DNA of 64,000 nucleotides from Azoarcus olearius (GTDB taxonomy: Bacteria > Pseudomonadota > Gammaproteobacteria > Burkholderiales > Rhodocyclaceae): NCBI RefSeq assembly GCF_001682385.1, contig NZ_CP016210.1, positions 3,658,001 to 3,722,000 on the forward strand, in the 5' to 3' direction. Shown in pieces: positions 26,795 to 35,752 of the stretch. Within the stretch, counting starts at the first letter, position 1. Each line of letters starts with the position of its first letter. The position numbers and the translations under genes were made by a program. Below the pieces are notes generated by a model. It had not been told where the DNA came from, made no database searches, and was given only the letters and a program-made list of their open reading frames with translations.

Positions 26795-28719
26795 GCGACC
26801 AGGCTCTTCAACTCCGCGGTGACATCGTCGACGCTGTGGCGGTCGAGATGCACGCGGCTCCAGATTTCAAGATTCATCAGCGCGAGCAAGGCATCGGTAC
26901 CGTCGATCCGCGCGGCCTCGTGGTCGGCCACCAGGCGGGCCACGACCGCGGGGTCGAACAGACCGCGGTCGCGCACGACATCGGCGGCGAGCAGGCGGCG
27001 CAGCACCGGCGCCAGTTGCTGCTTCAGCCACGCGCCCATCGGCGTACCGAAACCGCGCTTGCGGCGGTCGAGGATGTCGGGCGGCAACACATCGGCGAGC
27101 GCCGACTTCATCAGGTGCTTGAGGCGTCCGTTGCGGACCTTGAGGCTTTCCGGAATGGACGCGGCGAGTTCGACCAGGGCGCGGTCGAGCAGCGGCACGC
27201 GGCATTCGAGCGACACCGCCATGCTCATCTTGTCGGTAAGCAGCAGCAGGTCGTCCGGCAACTGGGTTTCGGCATCCACCGCGAACATGCGGTTGAGCGC
27301 ATCGTCGTTGCCAGCCGCGGCAAAGGCAGCGGCAAGCGCATCGCTGCCGCCCGGCTGCCCGCGCGTCAGCGCAGCCACGTCGTCGCGCGCCAGCACCTGC
27401 AGGTAGTGGCGGTAGCGGTCGTCGGGCGCCAGTTCGGACGAAGCCAGGAGGCCGCGCGCGAGCCGCAGGGTGTTGAGCACCTTGGAGTGGCGATCGCTCG
27501 GCAGCAGCCCGGCGGTCCGTGCCATCAGTCGGCGCGACCACAGTGGGAGGCGGGCGAGCTTGTCGAGGTAGTGGCCGCCGAGATAACGGCGATACCCGCC
27601 GAACAGTTCGTCCCCGCCGACCCCCGACAGGATGACCTTGACGTCGCGACGGGCGAACTCGGACACCAGGTAAGTGGTGATGAAAGCGGAGTCGGCCACC
27701 GGCTCGTCCATGTGCCACAGCAGCCGCGGCAGCAGGCCGACGACATCCGGACGGACGACGATCTCGCGATGCTCGGTGCCGAAAAGCCCCGCCACCTGGC
27801 GCGCGTAGGGCAGTTCGTTGTACAGCTGCTCGGCCTCGCCGCCTTCAAAGCCGATGGCATAGGTGCGGATCGGCTGGTCGGAATGGCGCGCCATGTAGGC
27901 GACCACCGCGCTGGAATCGACTCCGCCGGAGAGGAAGGCGCCGATCGGGACGTCCGCCACCATCTGCCGATGCACGGCGGCCTCCATGCCGGCGCGGATG
28001 CGCTCGACCCACTCGGCCTCGCCCACCGTGCGGTCCACGGTTTGCGGCAGACGCCAGTAGCGCCACTCGCGCACGCCCTGGGCATCCACCGACAGCAGCG
28101 TGGCCGGCGGCAGCTTGCGGATCCCGGCGAACATCGAATGCGGCGCGGGCACGTAGCCGAGATGGAGGTAGTCGCCCAGCACCTCGCGGTTGAGCGCGGG
28201 CTGCATGCCGGGCAGCGCCAGCAGCGCCTTGGCCTCGGTGGCGAAGGCAAGCAGGCTCGCGGACTGGTGCACGTACAGCGGCTTCACGCCGAGGTGGTCG
28301 CGGCCGATCAGCAGGCGCTGGCGACGGGCGTCCCACAGCGCGAAATTGAACATGCCGTCCAGTCGATGGACGAAATCGTCCCCGTGCTGGTCGTAGAGGT
28401 GCAGCAGGACCTCGCTGTCGGACCCCGTCTTGAAGCGGTAACCGCGCGCCTGCAGCTCCTGGCGCAACTCGCGGAAATTGTAGATCTCGCCGTTGCAGAC
28501 CACCCACAAGGTGTCGTCGGCATTGGAGATCGGCTGATGGCCGCCGGCCAGGTCGATGATGGACAGGCGACGCATCGCGATGCCGCAGCGTCCGCCCGGC
28601 TCGATGTGCTGGCCTTCGTCATCGGGCCCGCGGTGTCGGGTGACATCCCCCATTGCGGACAGGTGCGCACGCTCGACCGCGCGGCCATCGAAGCGATAGA
28701 AACCGTGGATGCCGCACAT
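26791..28719 (-). CDS. Asparagine synthase-like amidotransferase, exosortase-A associated
   Basis: 642 residues. Class-II glutaminase domain with nucleophile Cys2 (MCGIHGFYRF), RHRGPDDEG and CNGEIYNFRELR; ATP-pyrophosphatase domain from about residue 230 with the PP-loop SGGVDSSAV at 264-272 and GVGGDELFGGYRRYLGG. In polysaccharide loci such enzymes amidate carboxyl groups, for example of uronic acids, rather than make free asparagine. It follows the stp3-type glycosyltransferase after one base and overlaps the stp1-type gene. One of two paralogues in this operon. Confidence 0.92.
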   Translation of the reverse strand: MCGIHGFYRFDGRAVERAHLSAMGDVTRHRGPDDEGQHIEPGGRCGIAMRRLSIIDLAGGHQPISNADDTLWVVCNGEIYNFRELRQELQARGYRFKTGSDSEVLLHLYDQHGDDFVHRLDGMFNFALWDARRQRLLIGRDHLGVKPLYVHQSASLLAFATEAKALLALPGMQPALNREVLGDYLHLGYVPAPHSMFAGIRKLPPATLLSVDAQGVREWRYWRLPQTVDRTVGEAEWVERIRAGMEAAVHRQMVADVPIGAFLSGGVDSSAVVAYMARHSDQPIRTYAIGFEGGEAEQLYNELPYARQVAGLFGTEHREIVVRPDVVGLLPRLLWHMDEPVADSAFITTYLVSEFARRDVKVILSGVGGDELFGGYRRYLGGHYLDKLARLPLWSRRLMARTAGLLPSDRHSKVLNTLRLARGLLASSELAPDDRYRHYLQVLARDDVAALTRGQPGGSDALAAAFAAAGNDDALNRMFAVDAETQLPDDLLLLTDKMSMAVSLECRVPLLDRALVELAASIPESLKVRNGRLKHLMKSALADVLPPDILDRRKRGFGTPMGAWLKQQLAPVLRRLLAADVVRDRGLFDPAVVARLVADHEAARIDGTDALLALMNLEIWSRVHLDRHSVDDVTAELKSLVA

Positions 28720-28720
28720 C

Positions 28721-29938
28721 TCAGCGCGCCTCCGCCAGCGTCATGTCGCGCCCGCGGCTGGCCAGCGCGCGGCGGTAGACCTCGCGATAGCGGGCGACGC
28801 TGTTCTTCCAGGTGCGCTCGCGCTCGACGAAGGCGCGCGCCTGGGCGCGGATCGCGGGCCACTGCGCGCGATTTTCGAGCACCGCGGTGATCGCGTCGGC
28901 CAGCGCATCGACCTTGCCGGCCTCGAACAGGAAGCCGGTTTCGCCGTGGCGGACGAGTTCGCGATGACCGCCCACGTCGGACGCGACGAACATGCGCCCC
29001 TGCGCCATCGCCTCCAGCGGCTTGAGCGGGGTGACCAGTTCGGTGAGGCGGATGGGCAGCCGCGGGTAGGCCAGCACGTCGATCAACTCGTAGTAGCGCT
29101 GCACTTCGGCGTGCGGTACACGGCCGGTGAACACAACCCGCTCGGCCACGCCCTGCTCCTGCGCCTGGGCGCGCAGCGCGGCCTCCTGCACCCCGCCGCC
29201 GACCAGCAGCAGACGTACGGCGGGAAAGCGTTCGACCAGACGCGCGAGCGCGGACACCAGCAGGGAGAGCCCCTCGTAGCCGTAGAAGGACCCCGCGAAC
29301 CCGATCACGGTGCAACCTTCCAGGCCCAGTTGCTGGCGCAGCGCCGCGTCCGCCTGGGCGCCGAAGCGGAAGCTGTCGGCATCGACGGCATTGGGAATCA
29401 CCGTGACCTTGTCGGCAGCCACGCCGCGCACCGTGATATCGCCACGCAGGCCTTCGCAGATGGTGGTGACCTGATCTGCACGGTGAAGCGCGAAGCTCTC
29501 CAGTGCCCGGGAGACCCGGTAGCGCAGGCTGCCTTCGGTGGTGGTGCCGTGGTCGACGGCGGCATCCTCCCACGAGGCCCGCATCTCATAGACGACCGGC
29601 AGCCCCCGGCGGCGCGCGACCCACAGGGCGGGCAGCACGTTGAGCACCGGCGAGTGGGCGTGGACAACATCCGGCCGCAACGTGCCCACCAGTTCGTCCA
29701 GGCGCGCGGCAGTCAGCCGCATCTGGCTTACCAGCCCCGCGCCGTTCGGGGCCGGCGTGCGGTGGAACAGCAGGCCGTCCGCTTCCTCTTCGGTTGCAGC
29801 GGAGAAACCCTGCTTGGGCGTGGTGAGATGGAAGGTTTCCCAACCGAGCGCGCGCTGTTCGCGCAGGATGGCCGCGGTGCGGAAGGTGTAGCCGCTGTGC
29901 AGCGGCAGCGAATGGTCGAGGATGTGGAGGATGCGCAC
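28721..29938 (-). CDS. Glycosyltransferase, exosortase-A associated (stp3, Daro_2409-like)
   Basis: 405 residues from the GTG at 29938, which lies 10 bases past the upstream stop and begins VRILHILDHSLPLHSGYTFR, the usual start of this family (TIGR04063-like). The frame is open upstream inside the amidotransferase gene but that is not needed. VIPNAVDADSFRFGAQ, VIGFAGSFYGYEGLSLLVSA and TPLKPLEAMAQGRMFVASDV show the GT-B donor side. Confidence 0.91.
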   Translation of the reverse strand: MRILHILDHSLPLHSGYTFRTAAILREQRALGWETFHLTTPKQGFSAATEEEADGLLFHRTPAPNGAGLVSQMRLTAARLDELVGTLRPDVVHAHSPVLNVLPALWVARRRGLPVVYEMRASWEDAAVDHGTTTEGSLRYRVSRALESFALHRADQVTTICEGLRGDITVRGVAADKVTVIPNAVDADSFRFGAQADAALRQQLGLEGCTVIGFAGSFYGYEGLSLLVSALARLVERFPAVRLLLVGGGVQEAALRAQAQEQGVAERVVFTGRVPHAEVQRYYELIDVLAYPRLPIRLTELVTPLKPLEAMAQGRMFVASDVGGHRELVRHGETGFLFEAGKVDALADAITAVLENRAQWPAIRAQARAFVERERTWKNSVARYREVYRRALASRGRDMTLAEAR

Positions 29939-29948
29939 CGGGATGTCC

Positions 29949-31883
29949 TCAGGCAAGCGCAAGATCGGCGCCGGCAGCAACCGGCGCCGCTGCGCGGTCC
30001 AGATTGCGCACGAAGGCTTCGAACATCATCAGCGTCCACAGCGGGGCCGAGTAATCGCGCGCGCCGGACTGATGCGCATCGAGCAGGTGTTCGAGATAGG
30101 GCCGGTTGAAAATGCCGGTGGATGCGAGCGTGCCGCCCAGCACCGCCTCACGCACGCGCTGCTTGAGCGGGCCCCGGAACCAGCGCGCGAGCGGTACCGA
30201 AAAGCCCATCTTGGGCCGATACAGCACATCGTGCGGCAGCATCGGCTCCATCGCGCGCTTGAACACGTACTTGCCCTCCCCGCCCTTCATCTTCAGCGCC
30301 GAGGGCAAGGTTGCAAGCCACTCCACCAGCGGATGATCCATCAGCGGCTCGCGCACTTCCAGTGAGTGCGCCATGCTGGCGCGGTCGACCTTGGTGTTGA
30401 TGTCGCCGACCAGGTAGGTCTTGAGGTCGAGGTACTGGATGAATGCGAGCGGGTCGTCGGTGCCGGCCGCGGCGGCGTGGCGGCGGAAGACCTCGATCGC
30501 GTCGTAACCGCCGAGCTGGGCCCGGAAGGACGCGGAGAACAGCTGGCTGCGCATATCGCGCCGCAGAATGGAAACCGAGTGGAAATAGGCTTCAACCGCG
30601 TCGCGCGCGAGGGCCTGGAAGGTGGTCTTGGCGCGGAACACGCGCGGCGCCCAGTCGGCCTTGGGGTACAAGCGGCCGAGCAGCCCGAACAGGGGTTGGC
30701 GCACCCCCAGCGGCAGCGCCGAGCGCATCCGCTCCTCCATCAGGTGCAAGCGGTAGCGGCGGTAGCCCCCAAGGCTCTCGTCGCCGCCATCGCCGGACAG
30801 TGCAACCGTGACGTGTTTGCGCGCGAGCTGGCACACCCGGTAAGTCGGAATTGCCGAGCTGTCGGCGTAGGGCTCGTCGTACAGCGCCGCCAGCGTGTCG
30901 ATGAGGTCGAAGTCGTCGGACTCGACCGTCTCCACATGGTGGTTGGTGCGATAACGCTCCGCCACCATGCGTGCGAACTCGGACTCGTTGAAGCGCGGAT
31001 CCGCGAAGCCGATCGAGCAGGTGTTTACCGGGGCGTCGCTCAGCGCTGCCATGGTGGCCACCACCGCGCTCGAATCCACCCCGCCGGACAGGAAGGCGCC
31101 CAGCGGCACCTCGGAGATCATGCGCAGCCGCACCGATTCGCGCAGGCGTTCGGTGAGTTCGGCGCAGGCGTCGCCGAGCGACAGGGGATTGTCGAGCGTG
31201 AAGCGGACATCCCAGTAGCGCGTGGGCGCCACGACCGGCTGACCACGCCGGATGCAAAGGCTTTCGCCCGGTCCGAGCTTGCGGGCGCCTTCGAAGATGG
31301 TGCGCGGCTCTGCGATGTAGCCGAGCGCGAAGTACTCCTCCACCGCCAGCGGATCGATGCGGCGATCGAGCCCCGGGTGCTGCATCAGCACCTTCAGTTC
31401 GGAGCCGAAGGCCAGCGTGCCGTCGGCCAGCAGGGCATAGAACAACGGCTTGACCCCGAGACGGTCGCGCGCGAGGAACAGGGTTTCGCGCTGACGGTCG
31501 TGGAGCACGAAGGCGAACATGCCGCGGAAGCGGTGCACGCAGGCTTCGCCCCAGGCCTCCCACGCATGGACGATGACTTCGGTGTCGCTGCGGGTGTGAA
31601 ACACGTGGCCGAGGGCTTCAAGCTCCGGCACCAGTTCCTGGAAGTTGTAGATCTCGCCGTTGAACACCACCGCGACCGAGCCGTCCTCGTTGAACAGCGG
31701 CTGCTGCCCGGTGGCAAGGTCGATGATGGACAGGCGCCGGTGGGCGAGCGCAACCCCCGGCTCGAAGTGATATCCGCCCTCGTCCGGGCCGCGATGATGC
31801 TGGATGTCGTTCATGCGCGACATCAGGCCGCGGTCGAAGTCGCGTTTGCCCCGGGTATCGAACAGGCCGGCGATTCCGCACAT
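29949..31883 (-). CDS. Amidotransferase 1, exosortase-A associated (asparagine synthase-like)
   Basis: 644 residues from the ATG at 31883 (GAGAGGAAG upstream); the codons further upstream are spacer. Cys2 nucleophile (MCGIAGLFDTRG), HHRGPDEGGY, VFNGEIYNFQELV; PP-loop SGGVDSSAV at 266-274; SGDGGDESLGGYRRYRLH. It matches the family I recall as TIGR03108. It probably forms an amide on a sugar acid of the repeat unit or on a nucleotide-linked uronate. Its paralogue at 26791-28719 differs clearly in sequence, so the two are not a recent duplication and may act on different residues. Confidence 0.92.
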   Translation of the reverse strand: MCGIAGLFDTRGKRDFDRGLMSRMNDIQHHRGPDEGGYHFEPGVALAHRRLSIIDLATGQQPLFNEDGSVAVVFNGEIYNFQELVPELEALGHVFHTRSDTEVIVHAWEAWGEACVHRFRGMFAFVLHDRQRETLFLARDRLGVKPLFYALLADGTLAFGSELKVLMQHPGLDRRIDPLAVEEYFALGYIAEPRTIFEGARKLGPGESLCIRRGQPVVAPTRYWDVRFTLDNPLSLGDACAELTERLRESVRLRMISEVPLGAFLSGGVDSSAVVATMAALSDAPVNTCSIGFADPRFNESEFARMVAERYRTNHHVETVESDDFDLIDTLAALYDEPYADSSAIPTYRVCQLARKHVTVALSGDGGDESLGGYRRYRLHLMEERMRSALPLGVRQPLFGLLGRLYPKADWAPRVFRAKTTFQALARDAVEAYFHSVSILRRDMRSQLFSASFRAQLGGYDAIEVFRRHAAAAGTDDPLAFIQYLDLKTYLVGDINTKVDRASMAHSLEVREPLMDHPLVEWLATLPSALKMKGGEGKYVFKRAMEPMLPHDVLYRPKMGFSVPLARWFRGPLKQRVREAVLGGTLASTGIFNRPYLEHLLDAHQSGARDYSAPLWTLMMFEAFVRNLDRAAAPVAAGADLALA

Positions 31884-31902
31884 GCTTAGGGTCTTCCTCT
31901 CG

Positions 31903-33078
31903 TCAGGTCGGGTTGCCGACGGCTTCGCGCGGCTGGCCGGCCGCCGCAAGCAGGTTGTCGTACAGGGCGTGGTAACGGTTGATCATGCCGTCCAGGCTGA
32001 ACACTGCTTCCGCGCGCCGCCGTCCGGCATCGCCGTGACGCCGGCGCAGCGCCGGGTCGCGCAGGTAGGCGATCAAGGCAGTGGCCATCGCCTGGCTGTC
32101 GGCCGGCGGCACCAGCTCTCCGGTGTCCCCGGCCGCGACCAGCTCCGCATTGCCGCCTACATCGGTGGCCAGCACCGGCAGCCCGCAGGCCATCGCTTCC
32201 AGGATGGTGTTCGAAATGCCCTCGGCAAGCGACGGTAACACGAAGACGTCCAGCCCCCGCATGACATCCGGGACATCCTTGCGCTCACCGGCGAGCCACA
32301 CCCGCTCGCCGATGCCGCTCCGTGCGATCTCGGCCTCGACCTGGGCGCGCTGGGGCCCATCGCCGGCAATCACCAGGCGCGCTCCCGTCACGTCCGGCGC
32401 CTGCTGCAAGGCGAGCGCAAAAGCCCGGACGAGATTGACCTGGTCCTTGACCGTCTGCAGGCGGCCGACCGTGCCAACCACGATCTCGCCATCCGCCCCT
32501 ACGGGTGCGCCGGCGATAAGGGCGCGGGGGCGAGCGACCTGGAAGCGGCGCGTATCGACGCCGTTGCAGATGCGTTCGATGCGCGCCGGGGAAATACCCA
32601 CCGCGTCGTGCAGATAACGCTCCAGATGGCCGGACAGGGCCACGTAGCGGCTGACGAAAGGGGTGTAGAGCCGACGCATCCACTGGAACTTGCGGCTGCG
32701 TCCATCGGGATCGGAGGCGTCCCAGCCGTGCTCACCATGAATGCGGACCGGGACCCGCGCGGCCCAAGCCGGCACCACCGCTTCCAGCGCGGCCAGGTTG
32801 CGGGTGTGCACCACCGCCGGCCGACGCGTGCGGAACAGCCGGTAGAGCGCGGGATAGAGCTGGATGCCGTGCCCCTGCGGCTTGTGCAGCGAGATGAAGT
32901 CCACATCGCGGCGCGTAACGCGTTCGCAAAAGGCCGGAGCGCAGCGGGTCAGCGCGACGACGCTGTGACGGAAATCATCTTCGGGCAGCCGGTTGATCAG
33001 GTTGACGACCCCGTTCTCGAGCCCGCCGACATCGAAGCTGTACACCACATGCATGATCAGCGGGCGGCGATCGTTCAT
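31903..33078 (-). CDS. Glycosyltransferase, exosortase-A associated (stp2 type)
   Basis: 391 residues. LIMHVVYSFDVGGLENGVVN followed by LINRLPEDDFRHSVVALT is the hallmark of the transferase I recall as TIGR03088. VGTVGRLQTVKDQVNLVRAF, RLVIAGDGPQRAQVEAEI and SLAEGISNTILEAMACGLPV complete a GT-B enzyme. The ATG overlaps the exosortase stop, linking sugar assembly and exosortase at the translational level. Confidence 0.92.
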   Translation of the reverse strand: MNDRRPLIMHVVYSFDVGGLENGVVNLINRLPEDDFRHSVVALTRCAPAFCERVTRRDVDFISLHKPQGHGIQLYPALYRLFRTRRPAVVHTRNLAALEAVVPAWAARVPVRIHGEHGWDASDPDGRSRKFQWMRRLYTPFVSRYVALSGHLERYLHDAVGISPARIERICNGVDTRRFQVARPRALIAGAPVGADGEIVVGTVGRLQTVKDQVNLVRAFALALQQAPDVTGARLVIAGDGPQRAQVEAEIARSGIGERVWLAGERKDVPDVMRGLDVFVLPSLAEGISNTILEAMACGLPVLATDVGGNAELVAAGDTGELVPPADSQAMATALIAYLRDPALRRRHGDAGRRRAEAVFSLDGMINRYHALYDNLLAAAGQPREAVGNPT

Positions 33079-34625
33079 CGTGCGCGCTCCGCTTGGCGGA
33101 TGGCGGTGACAATCCCGTCCTGGTACTGCGCGAGCAGCGCCGCAATGGCTTCATCCGCGCCGTTGTCATCGCCTTCGGGCGCCATCGCGATCACCACCGC
33201 GCTGAGGTCCGCGCGGCCCGACAGCCGGGCGGCTGCCAGGCGGAGCTTGAGTTCGATGTCGTTCGTGACGCTGCGGCCATCGAAGAGATAGGTTTGCCAC
33301 ACACGGACGCGTTCGCCTTCGGCGCTGACGGTAGCGCGGCGGTAACTGCGCCCGCCGCTTTCGGCGGGGCTGCGCTCCATGACCAAAACCTGGTGCGAGC
33401 CGGGCTGCGCAAGCCCGTTGCCCCAGGTCACCATCTCCGCCCCCTCGCCCTGATCGGCAAAAACCGCCACATACAGCGTCACCGGCAGACCCTGCGGCGG
33501 ACGATAGGTCGCCACCGCTTCAGCCCGCTGGCCGCTGTAGCTGGGACGGTAGATCACACCTTCACGGCCCGCGGCCGACGACCAGCCTTCAGCCGCCGGG
33601 GGCAGGGTCAGGGTCAATGCGAAAGGCGCTACCGGCCGCGTCAGAACGCTTTCGGCTGTGTGGAACAGCGGCGCCACGGCAAGCAACGGCAGCAGTGCCA
33701 GCCAACGCCGCGGGGAGGACGGCGCGGGCACGACCGGCCCGGCGACGACCGCTGCGGCCGGCTCGTGCCAACGGTTGCCGATACCGAACATCAGGAAGAT
33801 GACGACCCCGAAGAACACCCAGCCGTAGATCAGGTGATCGACGCCGGCGGCGAGGCGGTTGTCCGACAGGTAGCCCAGCAGCACGATCATGTAGGCCCGC
33901 GCCCAGTTCGCAACGATCGGTACCAGCAGCGCCACCAGCATGAACATCAGGCGGCGTTTCAGGCTGCGGTAGCTGAGATAGGCATAGAGCGCCCCGACGG
34001 TAAGCGACGCGATCAGGTAACGAATGCCGCTGCAGGCTTCCACGACGGACCAACGCCCGTTGGGCACGACGAAATGCAGGCCTTCCTGGTACACCGGGAT
34101 GCCGCTCACGCGCAGCGCCCACACGGTCACGTCCGCGGTGTAGCTCATCAGCGTCGGCAACATGAAGTCGCCGATCGGCACGCCGAAGAACAGGAACAGC
34201 ACCGGGAACAGAAGCGGACGCATCAACGCCGGCCCGAGCAGGCCCGCAAGGGTGGCGACGAGCAGTGCGACCAGGAAGAAATGCGTGGCGGCCGCAACAC
34301 TCGCGACCTGCCCCAGCAGCCACCCGGCGCCCGCGAGCGCGGCCGCCAGCGCCCACACAGCCCTCGGCTGCAGGGCGTGGCCGGCGAGGCGATGGCGGTT
34401 GCGCCAGACCAGCCCCACGAACACCGGAAGCACGATCAGCCCGTGCGCATAGGTATCGGAGCGGCGCCAGATGGACCCGATCTCCAGCGCGGTTGGCGCG
34501 AACCAGCCGAGCGTCCAGGCAAAGGTGCCCAGGATGGCGAGGAACACCAGGGCTACCGAGGGCGGGGTCGCAGCCCCCCCCGAGGGGGGGGTGGCGACCG
34601 CCAGATCAGCGATGTCGCGTTTCAC
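33075..34625 (-). CDS. xrtA: Exosortase A fused to an EpsI domain
   Basis: 516 residues from the GTG at 34625 (GGGAGCGGG upstream). About eight membrane helices, then the transpeptidase signature: Cys198 in VVEACSGIRYL, Arg243 in NWARAYM and His264 in GVDHLIYGWVFFG. Exosortase A cleaves PEP-CTERM sorting signals of exported proteins. From about residue 300 a soluble EpsI-like domain follows (WSSAAGREGVIYRPSYSGQR; VWQTYLFDGRSVTNDIELKL). The N-terminal 20 codons contain a long C/G palindrome, described separately. Between the FemAB gene and the stp2-type glycosyltransferase; the order is characteristic of EpsH loci. Confidence 0.94.
   Translation of the reverse strand: MKRDIADLAVATPPSGGAATPPSVALVFLAILGTFAWTLGWFAPTALEIGSIWRRSDTYAHGLIVLPVFVGLVWRNRHRLAGHALQPRAVWALAAALAGAGWLLGQVASVAAATHFFLVALLVATLAGLLGPALMRPLLFPVLFLFFGVPIGDFMLPTLMSYTADVTVWALRVSGIPVYQEGLHFVVPNGRWSVVEACSGIRYLIASLTVGALYAYLSYRSLKRRLMFMLVALLVPIVANWARAYMIVLLGYLSDNRLAAGVDHLIYGWVFFGVVIFLMFGIGNRWHEPAAAVVAGPVVPAPSSPRRWLALLPLLAVAPLFHTAESVLTRPVAPFALTLTLPPAAEGWSSAAGREGVIYRPSYSGQRAEAVATYRPPQGLPVTLYVAVFADQGEGAEMVTWGNGLAQPGSHQVLVMERSPAESGGRSYRRATVSAEGERVRVWQTYLFDGRSVTNDIELKLRLAAARLSGRADLSAVVIAMAPEGDDNGADEAIAALLAQYQDGIVTAIRQAERAR
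34566..34599. repeat. 34-base near-palindrome with C8/G8 tracts inside the exosortase start
   Basis: GGTCGC-AG, eight C, GA, eight G, TG-GCGACC on the + strand. All but one of the possible pairs can form (one A/G mismatch, one G-T wobble), with a two-base loop. It encodes a Thr-Pro-Pro-Ser-Gly-Gly-Ala-Ala segment at about codons 12-20 of exosortase A. Homopolymers of eight are prone to slippage, which would shut off the gene. Confidence 0.8.
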
Positions 34626-34680
34626 AGGCCCGCTCCCATCCTTGCCTCGTCCACCTTCTTCATACGCCGGCCCATGGTGC

Positions 34681-35727
34681 TCAGCCCAGGTTGCGGACGA
34701 TGTGAGGCCCGAGCGCGTTGGCCACGCCGGGCGGCAGACGCTTCCACAGCGCGATGAACGCACGGTACTTGGGATTCATGGGGTTGTTCTGGGGAACGTC
34801 CGCGCGCTTGTACAGGCGGTACTCGTAGGACAGCGGCTGGGGCTCGAAACCCCAGTTCTTCTTGAAGCTGTAGGGGCCGGTGCCGACCTTGCTGCGGCCG
34901 TAGTCGAACAGCCTGCAGCCGCGTTCGCACGCGCGACGCATCAGCTCCCAGTACTTGAAGTCATTGGCGGCGAGGTCGCGGGCGGCAAGGTCGTCACCGG
35001 CGTAATACGGCAGCACCTCGTCGCGGAAATAGAAGCTGAGCACGCTGGAGAGCGGTTTCCCCTCGGGCGAGCTGACGGTGAGCACTTCGCACGCATCGCC
35101 GAAGCGTTCCTTGAGCGCCGCGAAGAAGCGCCTGGGCAGCGCCGGCGTGCCGTGGCGCAAGACGTTATCGGCGTACAGGGCGAAAAAACGGTCCACCGTG
35201 CTGTCGGTATCCGCCCTCAGTCCGTTCTTGATGCCCTTGCGGACCATGGCGCGTTGCTTGCGCGGAATGGCCAGCATGTTGTCCTCGACGCCCGGCAGGA
35301 TGGGCTTGCGGAACGTGACATACAGGGTCTGGCGTGGCCAGTCTTCGTGTCGCGCCGTGAGGTTGCGGTACTCGAGATGCTGGACCCCAAGCCGCAGCGC
35401 CAGCGCCTCCGCCTCCGCCTCGAGCAGCGCGGCCGCTTCGCCGCTCCCCTCGCTGACGGCCACGCCGCCATACACGCAGAACGGCAGCGACGTGAGGGCA
35501 TGGCCGAACAGTACGCTCTTGACCTCGGCAAGCGGCAGCACGCCGACGATCTGCCCAGCCCGTTCGGCGTACAGGAACCACGTCCGGTGGCGGAAGACGT
35601 CCTCGATCACGCCCTTCCATGCGGACAGATGGAAGAAGGTGGCTTCCGGGCACTGCAGGACGAACGCATCCCAACGCGCCGCATCCGCCGCGTCCAGGGT
35701 CTTGATCGTGGTGCTCAGACGGTCCAT
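34681..35727 (-). CDS. FemAB-like protein, exosortase-A associated
   Basis: 348 residues from the ATG at 35727 (the open frame upstream lies inside the deacetylase region and is not protein-like). Two GNAT-like halves as in FemX: TFFHLSAWKGVIEDVFRHRT, RKQRAMVRKGIKNGLRAD, then YYAGDDLAARDLAANDFKYW, and the C-terminal FDYGRSKVGTGPYSFKKNWG characteristic of the exosortase family (TIGR03019-like). FemAB enzymes transfer amino acids from aminoacyl-tRNA; here an aminoacyl decoration of the polysaccharide is a reasonable but untested idea. Confidence 0.92.
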   Translation of the reverse strand: MDRLSTTIKTLDAADAARWDAFVLQCPEATFFHLSAWKGVIEDVFRHRTWFLYAERAGQIVGVLPLAEVKSVLFGHALTSLPFCVYGGVAVSEGSGEAAALLEAEAEALALRLGVQHLEYRNLTARHEDWPRQTLYVTFRKPILPGVEDNMLAIPRKQRAMVRKGIKNGLRADTDSTVDRFFALYADNVLRHGTPALPRRFFAALKERFGDACEVLTVSSPEGKPLSSVLSFYFRDEVLPYYAGDDLAARDLAANDFKYWELMRRACERGCRLFDYGRSKVGTGPYSFKKNWGFEPQPLSYEYRLYKRADVPQNNPMNPKYRAFIALWKRLPPGVANALGPHIVRNLG

Positions 35728-35752
35728 GACGAGACTCGGAAAGGCCGCGAAT

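Noticed and set aside
26836-28890. 684-codon + strand open frame
   Set aside because: Shadow of the amidotransferase gene on the other strand, rich in His/Gln/Arg without a recognisable fold.
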